From NCBI GenBank assembly GCA_040758525.1, contig JBFLVQ010000530.1, forward strand, positions 1 to 6,705: a stretch of 6,705 bases of DNA, read 5' to 3'. Below the pieces are notes generated by a model. That model made no database searches, was not told the DNA's origin, and saw nothing but the letters and a program-made list of their open reading frames with translations. Origin of the DNA: JBFLVQ01 sp040758525 (lineage in GTDB: Bacteria > Acidobacteriota > Blastocatellia > Chloracidobacteriales > JADJPF01). A program made the translations under genes and the position numbers. Positions 1 to 5,724 of this stretch are shown in pieces. Every line of letters starts with the position of its first letter. Positions within the stretch are counted from its first letter, which is position 1.

Positions 1-131
1 ATTCTCCCTATCAACTCAGTGAGATAGCTCTACGCGCAGGTTTTGCCGATCAAAGCCATTTTACCAGAGCATTCAAACAGGTACTCGGCCTTACTCCAGC
101 GCAATTCTGTCGTCATGAAAACATCCGCTAG
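1..131 (+). CDS. AraC-family transcriptional regulator, C-terminal fragment (5' end outside window)
   Basis: This is the 3' end of a gene whose start lies outside the window. Reading from base 3 gives 42 codons and a TAG at 129-131. The peptide contains LSEIALRAGFADQSHFTRAF followed by KQVLGLTPAQFCR. This is the hallmark second helix-turn-helix of AraC/XylS regulators: a recognition helix around the F-x-D-Q-S-H-F-x-R-x-F-K pattern, then the closing G-L-T-P-x-Q-F/Y-R motif. Such proteins bind DNA as transcription activators or repressors through this C-terminal domain. The N-terminal effector-binding domain is not in the window, so the ligand cannot be guessed. The gene converges on the MFS transporter gene, with only 5 bp between the two stop codons. 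The family assignment is firm; the regulated target is unknown. Confidence 0.9.
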   Translation, partial: SPYQLSEIALRAGFADQSHFTRAFKQVLGLTPAQFCRHENIR

Positions 132-136
132 TATCG

Positions 137-1375
137 CTAATGTTTGTCTAATCTACCGAATTTACGAATCTCTGGCCAGATCAACATGGTCAAAAGCACT
201 ACTACCATTGTGCCAATTCCACCACTTACGGCAGAAATTATTGGTCCAAAAAACGCGGCGACTAATCCAGACTCGAAGCCACCTAATTCATTAGATATCC
301 CTATAAAGACATTGTTAACAGCAGAAACTCGGCCACGCATACGGTCAGGTGTAAGCACCTGCACTAATGTGTGACGAATCACTACACTAATATTGTCGAG
401 CGCTCCAAGCAAGAATAGCATTAGTAGCGACAGCCAGAATGAACGCGAGATACCAAAGACAACGGTAGCAATGCCAAAGCCAGTTACCGCCCAGAGCAGG
501 GTTTTGCCTGCTTTCTGCATAGGAGGTAAGTGTGCAATCAAAAGACCCATGATAAAAGCTCCGATCGCAGGAGCAGCACGCAACCATCCTAACCCACTAG
601 GACCAACTTGCAATATATCCTTGGCAAAGATCGGCAAAAGCGTAGTTGCGCCACCTAACAGTACAGCAAACATATCCAGTGTGATCGAAGCTAGTATGAT
701 TTTAGTGCGCCAGACAAAATTGAACCCTGCAGCCAGCGACTCTAGTGTCGCCGCTTCAGCAACCCTTGCTACTGAGCGCCATGTTATTGTGGAAAGCAAG
801 GCAAAGAAGATCAATACTGCTACTGCATCGATCAGGTAGACCAATACCGCCTTTTGATGTAAGGCGATTACCAAGCCTCCTAATGCTGGGCCAACTACTG
901 AAGCGATATGAAAGCCGCTAGTATTCCAGGTAACGGCGTTGCTAAAGACTTTTGTTGAGACAATCTGTGGCAGTAATGCAGCGCGTGCTGGTGCCTCAAA
1001 GGCTCTTGCCACACCATTCAAAAGCAAAAAGAGATAAAAGAGCCAGATTGCCCCTTTTTGTATGGAAACAAGTGTTAGTCCAAGTGAACAGAATGCCAGT
1101 ATTAAGAGGGCGATCTGGACAATACGCTTGCGATCAAATCGATCGGCAAACTGTCCTGCCGGTAAAGAGAGTAAAATCACCGGCACCACTTGTACTAACC
1201 CCACCCAACCCAATGCCATTGCCGAACCTGTACGCTCGTATAGCTCCCAACCAATCGCTACACCCTGCATCTGCTGGCCAATAATGGCAATAACTCGACC
1301 TAATAGGAAGAGGCGATAGTCGCGCGATCTTAATGCCGCATAAGGATCATGTACTTCTGCTTCGGGAAACTTCAT
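137..1375 (-). CDS. MFS exporter of the MFS_3 / EntS-like family
   Basis: This is a complete 412-residue inner-membrane protein with about 12 hydrophobic segments, the usual size for a major facilitator. A short cytoplasmic N-terminus (PYAALRSRDYRLFL, residues 11-24) precedes the first membrane helix. MFS motif A lies between helices 2 and 3 as GQFADRFDRKR (residues 74-84). Residues 149-167 (TWNTSGFHIASVVGPALGG) and TPDRMRGRVSAVNN (342-355) are typical of the MFS_3 group, which includes the enterobactin exporter EntS and related putative drug and macrolide exporters. Family knowledge predicts proton-driven efflux of a small molecule; the substrate cannot be told from sequence. The ATG at 1375 is the natural start because the N-terminal block aligns with the family, but no good Shine-Dalgarno precedes it. 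The gene is divergent from the peptidase gene and converges on an AraC-type regulator. Confidence 0.88.
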   Translation of the reverse strand: MKFPEAEVHDPYAALRSRDYRLFLLGRVIAIIGQQMQGVAIGWELYERTGSAMALGWVGLVQVVPVILLSLPAGQFADRFDRKRIVQIALLILAFCSLGLTLVSIQKGAIWLFYLFLLLNGVARAFEAPARAALLPQIVSTKVFSNAVTWNTSGFHIASVVGPALGGLVIALHQKAVLVYLIDAVAVLIFFALLSTITWRSVARVAEAATLESLAAGFNFVWRTKIILASITLDMFAVLLGGATTLLPIFAKDILQVGPSGLGWLRAAPAIGAFIMGLLIAHLPPMQKAGKTLLWAVTGFGIATVVFGISRSFWLSLLMLFLLGALDNISVVIRHTLVQVLTPDRMRGRVSAVNNVFIGISNELGGFESGLVAAFFGPIISAVSGGIGTMVVVLLTMLIWPEIRKFGRLDKH

Positions 1376-1417
1376 GCTGTCGGAGAAAACTTTATCTACT
1401 AATTATCGTTAGAGAGT

Positions 1418-1426
1418 AGTATAACA
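1418..1426 (-). promoter_or_regulatory. Candidate extended -10 promoter for the MFS gene
   Basis: Read on the - strand these bases are TGTTATACT, an extended -10 (TGn) followed by a hexamer that differs from TATAAT at one position. It lies 43 bp upstream of the MFS ATG, which would give a leader of about 35 nt. No convincing -35 hexamer sits at the right spacing, which is tolerable for an extended -10 promoter. This is a pattern match only. Confidence 0.35.
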
Positions 1427-1456
1427 TTCAATTCAAGTAACAATTGCGAGATACAC

Positions 1457-1498
1457 CTCGTCACAGTCTTAAGACGAGAAATACTATCTTAAAGTATT
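1457..1498. promoter_or_regulatory. Two adjacent dyads upstream of the peptidase gene (possible operator or leader hairpins)
   Basis: CTCGTC (1457-1462) is repeated inverted as GACGAG (1473-1478). Inside this dyad is the perfect palindrome GTCTTAAGAC (1466-1475). Directly after it, AATACT (1480-1485) is inverted as AGTATT (1493-1498), ending where the peptidase ribosome binding site begins. The stems are short (6 bp). They could be a regulator-binding site or weak RNA hairpins controlling access to the ribosome binding site. Chance symmetry cannot be excluded. I found no good sigma70 promoter for the peptidase gene around them. Confidence 0.25.
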
Positions 1499-1506
1499 GG
1501 GAGAGG
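1499..1506 (+). promoter_or_regulatory. Strong ribosome binding site fixing the peptidase start
   Basis: GGGAGAGG ends 4 bases before the ATG at 1511. It supports that ATG, and so the secreted form. The next in-frame ATG at 1571 (codon 21), which would remove the signal peptide, has no such sequence ahead of it. Confidence 0.75.
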
Positions 1507-1510
1507 TAGC

Positions 1511-3628
1511 ATGAGAAAGCTAATTCACACGTTGGCTCTAGTTATCGTATTCTCATCAGTCAGTATCATTATGGCTCAAACCAACCATTTAGCATCAGAC
1601 AAACTGCCTGCGGCTAAGAAGATCACTAAAACTAGTACCATTCATAGTGAGACACGGGTTGACAATTACTTCTGGTTAAGAGAAAAGACCAATCCCGAAG
1701 TAATATCTTACCTAGAATCAGAGAATGCCTATACCAACACAATGATGAAGTCTACTGAGGCATTCCAGGAGACACTCTACAAAGAGATACTCTCACGTAT
1801 TAAAGAGACAGATCTCTCTGTGCCTTATCGCGAAAGTGGCTATTACTACTATAGCCGCACTGAACAGGGAAAGCAGTATCAGATCCTTTGTCGCAAGCGT
1901 GGCGACCTGAATGCCAATGAAGAGATAATATTGGATCTTAATGAACTGGCAAAAGGCAATAAGTTCCTTGCCTTAGGAAGCTCCCAAGTAAGTCCGGATG
2001 GAAATCTGCTTGCCTACTCGCTTGATACTAGCGGATTTCGACAATATACCCTCTATGTCAAGGATCTACGTACTGGTCAACTGTTGCCTGATCGTATCGA
2101 AAATAGTAGCTATGCAGTTTGGGCAAATGATTGTAAAACTTTCTTTTATGTTACTGAAGATCATGCTAAACGCCCCTACCGTTTATATCGTCACACGCTT
2201 GGCAAGTCTGGTGATGAGTTGATCTATGAGGAGAAGGATGAACTGTTCCGACTCTCTGTCTATGCTACCAAGAGCAGAGCCTACATTATCTTTAGCGTGA
2301 GTAGCTTTACTGCCAGCGAGACGCATTATCTCTCCGCCGATCGACCCTATGATACCTTTAAGGTATTGCTGCCACGTGAAGCTGAGCATCGCTATTATGT
2401 CAATCACCATGGCGAATCCTTCTACATACGTACTAATCAAGGGGCAAAGAACTTTCGTCTTGTCTCTGCACCTGTACGCGATCCAGGTAAAGAGAATTGG
2501 AAAGAGGTCGTGCCACATCGCAAAGATATCACACTAGAAGGCGTCGATCTCTTTATTAACCATTATGTGTTGTTTGAACGTGAAGATGGATTAGTAAGAA
2601 TTCGTATTACGGATCTGCGTAATGGTCAGACACACAGAGTAGATTTCCCTGAACCAGTATATGCTGCTTTTGCTAATGCCAATCCTGAGTTCAATACCAA
2701 TATTTTCCGTTTTAGTTATCAGTCATTTGTTACACCCAGCTCTGTTTTTGACTACAACATGGATACTCGTAGCCGTGAACTGCTTAAACAGACCGAGGTG
2801 CTAGGTGGCTACGATGCTTCCCTATACCAATCCGAACGTATCTATGCCACAGCTCAAGATGGTACTCGTGTACCTATTTCACTAGTCTATAGAAAAGATT
2901 TGAAGCGTGATGGCACACGTCCAATGCTACTTAATGGCTATGGTTCATATGGCGCCTCGATACCTGTTACCTTCTCTTTAACACGCTTAAGTCTGCTTAA
3001 TCGTGGTGTCATCTATGCACATGCACATGTGCGAGGTGGTGGTGACTTAGGAGAAGAATGGCATGATCAAGGCAAGATGCTGAACAAGCGTAATACTTTT
3101 ACCGACTTTATCGCGGCCGCCGAACACCTTATAGGGGAAAAATATACTGCCAAGGATCGATTGGTAATTGAAGGCACCAGCGCGGGCGGTCTGCTAATGG
3201 GCGCAGTCGTCAATCTACGCCCAGATCTCTTCAAGGCAGTGATAGCAAGGGTGCCTTTTGTTGATGTTATCAATACGATGCTTGATGCCTCACTCCCTCT
3301 TACTGTGGGCGAGTATCAGGAATGGGGCAATCCTAATATCAAAGCTGAATATGATTATATGAAGTCCTATTGCCCCTATACGAATCTTGCTGCTAAGGAC
3401 TACCCAGCTATGTTGGTCAAGACCTCACTTAATGATAGCCAGGTGATGTATTGGGAGCCGGCCAAATATGTCGCCAGGCTACGCGAGTTGAAGACAGATA
3501 AGAATCCTCTGCTCTTCAAGGTCAATATGGCAGCAGGCCATGGCGGCGCATCTGGCCGCTATGATGCGCTACGTGATAATGCTTTTGATTATGCCTTTAT
3601 TCTCACTCAACTAGGCATAAATCAGTAA
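1511..3628 (+). CDS. ptrB: Exported oligopeptidase B-like serine peptidase (S9A family)
   Basis: This 705-residue protein has the two-part layout of prolyl oligopeptidase relatives: an N-terminal seven-bladed beta-propeller (about residues 33-420) gating a C-terminal alpha/beta-hydrolase (about 430-705). It opens with a Sec signal peptide, residues 1-22: an RK n-region, a hydrophobic core, and likely cleavage after A22 before Q23. This implies a periplasmic or exported enzyme. The early block DNYFWLREKTNPEVISYLE (51-69) is typical of the family. The catalytic triad is Ser557 in GTSAGG, Asp642 in LNDSQVMYWEP and His677 in AGHGG. The spacings of 85 and 35 residues equal those I recall for E. 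coli oligopeptidase B (532/617/652). The fold and mechanism are secure, so it should hydrolyse short peptides. Two acidic P2-site residues and one P1-site residue known in enterobacterial enzymes are replaced here (Pro485, Thr487, Gln603), so cleavage after Lys/Arg should not be assumed. The gene stands alone, and its stop codon abuts a long inverted repeat. Confidence 0.88.
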   Translation: MRKLIHTLALVIVFSSVSIIMAQTNHLASDKLPAAKKITKTSTIHSETRVDNYFWLREKTNPEVISYLESENAYTNTMMKSTEAFQETLYKEILSRIKETDLSVPYRESGYYYYSRTEQGKQYQILCRKRGDLNANEEIILDLNELAKGNKFLALGSSQVSPDGNLLAYSLDTSGFRQYTLYVKDLRTGQLLPDRIENSSYAVWANDCKTFFYVTEDHAKRPYRLYRHTLGKSGDELIYEEKDELFRLSVYATKSRAYIIFSVSSFTASETHYLSADRPYDTFKVLLPREAEHRYYVNHHGESFYIRTNQGAKNFRLVSAPVRDPGKENWKEVVPHRKDITLEGVDLFINHYVLFEREDGLVRIRITDLRNGQTHRVDFPEPVYAAFANANPEFNTNIFRFSYQSFVTPSSVFDYNMDTRSRELLKQTEVLGGYDASLYQSERIYATAQDGTRVPISLVYRKDLKRDGTRPMLLNGYGSYGASIPVTFSLTRLSLLNRGVIYAHAHVRGGGDLGEEWHDQGKMLNKRNTFTDFIAAAEHLIGEKYTAKDRLVIEGTSAGGLLMGAVVNLRPDLFKAVIARVPFVDVINTMLDASLPLTVGEYQEWGNPNIKAEYDYMKSYCPYTNLAAKDYPAMLVKTSLNDSQVMYWEPAKYVARLRELKTDKNPLLFKVNMAAGHGGASGRYDALRDNAFDYAFILTQLGINQ

Positions 3629-3710
3629 TCTAACGCCAGTTCGAGATAAGAATTAAAAGCCCGCAGGGCGAAATACCTTTAGCTTGGCAAGTAATTGCCA
3701 AGAACGGTTA

Positions 3711-3738
3711 GCAGTAGCAGATAAAGCCCGGAACGGGC
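3711..3738 (+). repeat. REP-like hairpin inside the palindromic element
   Basis: GCCCG (3726-3730), a GAA loop and CGGGC (3734-3738) make a perfect 5-bp G+C-rich hairpin. A GTAG tetranucleotide lies nine bases before it, at 3714-3717. A GTAG-type tetranucleotide before a short G+C-rich palindrome recalls REP sequences mobilised by RAYT (IS200/IS605-related) transposases. The hairpin is certain; the REP reading is inference from a single copy. Confidence 0.35.
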
Positions 3739-3752
3739 GGCATAATTAAGAG

Positions 3753-3767
3753 AAATCATCATGATTT
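3753..3767. repeat. Short perfect hairpin in the centre of the element
   Basis: AAATCAT (3753-3759) is followed after a single C by its exact reverse complement ATGATTT (3761-3767). As RNA a one-base loop cannot form, so a few inner pairs would have to open. As DNA it is a symmetric site that a dimeric protein could recognise. No function is known. Confidence 0.4.
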
Positions 3768-3793
3768 ATCTTTCATACTAAATAATTTACTAT

Positions 3794-3809
3794 GTCGTCG
3801 TTTCACGAC
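3794..3809. repeat. Short hairpin near the right arm of the element
   Basis: GTCGT (3794-3798) and ACGAC (3805-3809) pair across a 6-base loop. It is the third small stem in the 126-bp centre, so the whole element could fold as one long stem closing a branched loop. It is not followed by a T-run, so on its own it is not a standard terminator. Confidence 0.35.
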
Positions 3810-3895
3810 TCTGCTTGTTATCTCATTCCATTCTTGGCAATTACTTGCCAAGCTAAAGATATTTCGCCCTGCGGGCTTATCTCGAATTGACGTTA

Positions 3896-3947
3896 AGTTA
3901 ATCTATCACCAGAAACTTATCCCATTTTTCTTAGTAAGTTTTTAACT
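3896..3947. repeat. AT-rich nested dyad between the palindromic element and the pilT promoter
   Basis: AGTTAA (3896-3901) pairs with TTAACT (3942-3947), and inside it AAACTTA (3913-3919) pairs with TAAGTTT (3935-3941) around a 15-base loop. The stems are A+T-rich and weak as RNA. With the T-run at 3939-3943 this might act as a poor terminator, or as an AT-rich upstream region for the promoter that starts 10 bp later. Confidence 0.3.
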
Positions 3948-3956
3948 AATGTATAT

Positions 3957-3985
3957 TTGACAGGCGTGGTATGAATGAGTATGAT
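3957..3985 (+). promoter_or_regulatory. Near-consensus sigma70 promoter for pilT-recX
   Basis: A perfect -35 hexamer TTGACA (3957-3962) is followed after exactly 17 bp by TATGAT (3980-3985), which differs from the consensus -10 at one base. Transcription would start near 3992, giving a leader of about 40 nt before the pilT ATG. The surrounding DNA is AT-rich, as expected upstream of a strong promoter. This is the best promoter in the window and suggests steady housekeeping expression of pilT, and probably of recX behind it. No operator is evident. Confidence 0.7.
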
Positions 3986-4032
3986 GGCAGAAAGTTCTCA
4001 TTATTATATGGTGGTATTGCGGGAGGCATTCT

Positions 4033-5196
4033 ATGTCCGTCAACATAGATGAGCTATTGGCGATAGCGTGCGCTAAAGGAGCATCCGATCTGCACATTAA
4101 AGCCGGTAGTTACCCATTTGTACGAATAAACGGTGAGCTACAACCAATTATAGAATCTCAACGGCTTACTCAAGAAGATACCCTAGCAATGGCTTTCTCA
4201 ATTATGTCCAATCGTCAGAAGCAGCGTTTTAAAGAAGCTTCTGAGGTAGACATTGCTTATGGAGTATCAGGGCTAGGCCGCTTTCGTTGTAACATCTTCC
4301 AACAACGCGGCACAGTTGGTATGGTGTTGCGTGTCATTCCTACCACCGTACAGACAGTTGATGAACTAAAACTACCTAAAGTGATTGAGGGGATTGCTGA
4401 GGAGCGGCGTGGGCTAATCCTTGTGACCGGTACTACCGGTTCAGGTAAATCAACAACCCTAGCGGCAATGATCGACCGTATCAATTCAACACGTACTAGT
4501 CATGTAATCACAATAGAAGATCCTATTGAATTCCTTCACCGCGATAAGAAGAGCTATATTAACCAGCGCGAAGTAGACGTAGACACACGCAGCTTCTCAG
4601 AAGCTTTACGTGGCGCGTTACGCCAAGATCCAGATGTTATCCTAGTAGGTGAAATGCGCGACTATGAGACGATTGAGACTGCCTTGACGGCAGCCGAGAC
4701 TGGCCATTTGGTGCTTTCAACCCTACACACACTAGATGCTACTGAGACAATCACTCGTATTGTCTCTATCTTTCCACCACACCAACAGAAATCGATCCGT
4801 TTGCAACTCGCTTCTGTGCTTAAATCGGTTATCTCCATGCGCCTAGTACGCTCAGCCGATATGCTTACACGTGTACCGGCCTGTGAGGTATTGATCTCTA
4901 CACCCTATATACGTGATTGTATCTGTAACCAAGAGAAGACATCTCTGGTGCGTGATGCGCTTGCACAAGGCACTTCCCAATACGGAATGCAAACCTTTGA
5001 TCAGTCGCTCTATGATCTATATATCAAGGGCTATATAGGCTATGATGAGGCATTGGCAGGCGCGTCAAATCGTGATGAGTTCATTCTACGTGTACAGGGA
5101 GTACAATCATCAACCGATCAGGCGCGCGAAGAGATGGCAAGGGCGATCTCATCCCGCACTAGCAGCTTGGATGAGCCGCCTCTTAGTCGCTTCTAA
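4033..5196 (+). CDS. pilT: Type IV pilus retraction ATPase, PilT family
   Basis: This is a complete 387-residue secretion-type hexameric ATPase that works at the cytoplasmic base of a type IV pilus and powers pilin disassembly (retraction, twitching). The N-terminal PAS-like domain includes GASDLHIKAGSYPFVRINGEL (starting at residue 16). Walker A is GTTGSGKS (133-140). The Asp box is ITIEDPIEF (159-167). Walker B lies in RQDPDVILVGEMRD (197-210), and the His box in TGHLVLSTLHT (223-233). GMQTFDQSL (318-326) is also typical of PilT. The C-terminal AIRNLIRE motif, which family knowledge links to retraction, aligns with YIRDCICN (292-299) and is poorly conserved. A 30-residue Ser/Arg-rich tail makes the protein longer than the usual 340-350 residues of PilT. 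GGGAGG (4021-4026) precedes the start. It may be a PilT paralogue or PilU-like; no other pilus gene is in the window. Confidence 0.92.
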   Translation: MSVNIDELLAIACAKGASDLHIKAGSYPFVRINGELQPIIESQRLTQEDTLAMAFSIMSNRQKQRFKEASEVDIAYGVSGLGRFRCNIFQQRGTVGMVLRVIPTTVQTVDELKLPKVIEGIAEERRGLILVTGTTGSGKSTTLAAMIDRINSTRTSHVITIEDPIEFLHRDKKSYINQREVDVDTRSFSEALRGALRQDPDVILVGEMRDYETIETALTAAETGHLVLSTLHTLDATETITRIVSIFPPHQQKSIRLQLASVLKSVISMRLVRSADMLTRVPACEVLISTPYIRDCICNQEKTSLVRDALAQGTSQYGMQTFDQSLYDLYIKGYIGYDEALAGASNRDEFILRVQGVQSSTDQAREEMARAISSRTSSLDEPPLSRF

Positions 5197-5222
5197 AGGT
5201 AAACCTCTCATTTGCAGATTGT

Positions 5223-5711
5223 ATGAGCGATCCTGCCTATGAAAAAGCCTTTAATCGCACCCTGCGTCTACTGGCAAGGCGTCCGCGCTCAACTGGAGAG
5301 TTACGTGCTTGTCTGCTTGAGAAGGCTATCTCTGCTGAGATTGTAGATCGTGTATTGGCCCGCTTAAGTGAGCTGGGCTATCTTAATGATGAGGACTTCG
5401 CTTACAACTATGCTACTAGCAAGCTAAATGTTAAAGCGATGGGCCGTGAGCGGCTACGTCGTACACTTGTAGAAAAGCAAGTAGCGCCCGAGACCATTGA
5501 GCGAGCACTTGAGCAAGTCTTTGATGAACAGGATGAGGAACAGCTCTGTGAGCGTGCGGTTGCCAAATATCTACGTATACATGGACGACCTGCTGATGCT
5601 AAACAGGGTCGCAAGCTACTTGCACACCTAATAAGGTTAGGCTTCTCTTATACTCTGGCAATTAAGAAAGTGCGTATGCCAATAACAGAAGAGCAAGAAG
5701 AGATGGAATAA
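5223..5711 (+). CDS. recX: Regulatory protein RecX
   Basis: This is a complete 162-residue basic/acidic helical protein of normal RecX length. RecX binds within RecA filaments and limits their extension, so it restrains recombination and SOS induction. The sequence shows the three tandem three-helix units of the family. Unit one is around residues 8-62 and ends in the hallmark LGYLNDEDFAYNYA (51-64). Unit two has GRERLRRTLVEKQV (74-87) and runs on through ERALEQVF (93-100). Unit three covers about 108-150 and includes GRKLLAHLIRLGFSYTLAIKKV (starting at 129). The start at 5223 has no clear Shine-Dalgarno, and no in-frame alternative start occurs back to the pilT stop, so translation may depend on coupling to or reinitiation from pilT 26 bp upstream. 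recA, the usual partner gene in other bacteria, is not in the window. recX ends 13 bp from the end of convergent phoU. Confidence 0.9.
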   Translation: MSDPAYEKAFNRTLRLLARRPRSTGELRACLLEKAISAEIVDRVLARLSELGYLNDEDFAYNYATSKLNVKAMGRERLRRTLVEKQVAPETIERALEQVFDEQDEEQLCERAVAKYLRIHGRPADAKQGRKLLAHLIRLGFSYTLAIKKVRMPITEEQEEME

Positions 5712-5724
5712 AATATGTAGAAGG

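Larger units (their letters stand above)
3631..3895. repeat. Palindromic element: 65-74 bp near-perfect inverted repeat around a 126-bp structured centre
   Basis: The left arm (3631-3704) and right arm (3831-3895) are reverse complements over 65 bp, with three mismatches and one 9-base insertion in the left arm (near 3651-3659). Each arm carries two smaller palindromes. One is GCCC-GCA-GGGC (3659-3669; complement at 3866-3876). The other is CTTGGCAA/TTGCCAAG with a 4-base loop (3683-3702 and 3833-3852). The centre (3705-3830) holds three more hairpins listed separately. No open reading frame of note lies inside. The form fits a MITE-like or REP/BIME-type non-autonomous repeat, or a large transcribed hairpin ending the peptidase message. 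With one copy visible, these cannot be told apart. No clear target-site duplication was found. Confidence 0.85.

Noticed and set aside
393..839. Long open frames antisense to the MFS, peptidase, pilT and recX genes.
   Set aside because: They lack ribosome binding sites and recognisable protein features, and they sit wholly inside well-supported genes, as expected of frame shadows.
1571..1573. Internal ATG at codon 21 of the peptidase as the true start, giving a cytosolic enzyme.
   Set aside because: No ribosome binding site precedes it, while the upstream ATG has GGGAGAGG and yields a well-formed signal peptide.
3631..3895. An integron attC site or CRISPR-like repeat.
   Set aside because: There is no integrase, cassette arrangement or regularly spaced direct repeat; the structure is one large inverted repeat.
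3626..3903. TAATC on both sides of the palindromic element (3626-3630 and 3899-3903) as a target-site duplication.
   Set aside because: It is five A+T-rich bases, directly adjacent on the left but three bases away on the right, and the left copy contains the peptidase stop codon; chance is likely.
3971..4052. Two 25-residue reading frames (ATG at 3971 and at 3975) overlapping the pilT start, as possible leader peptides.
   Set aside because: Both ATGs lie upstream of the start site predicted from the promoter at 3957-3985, and neither has a ribosome binding site.
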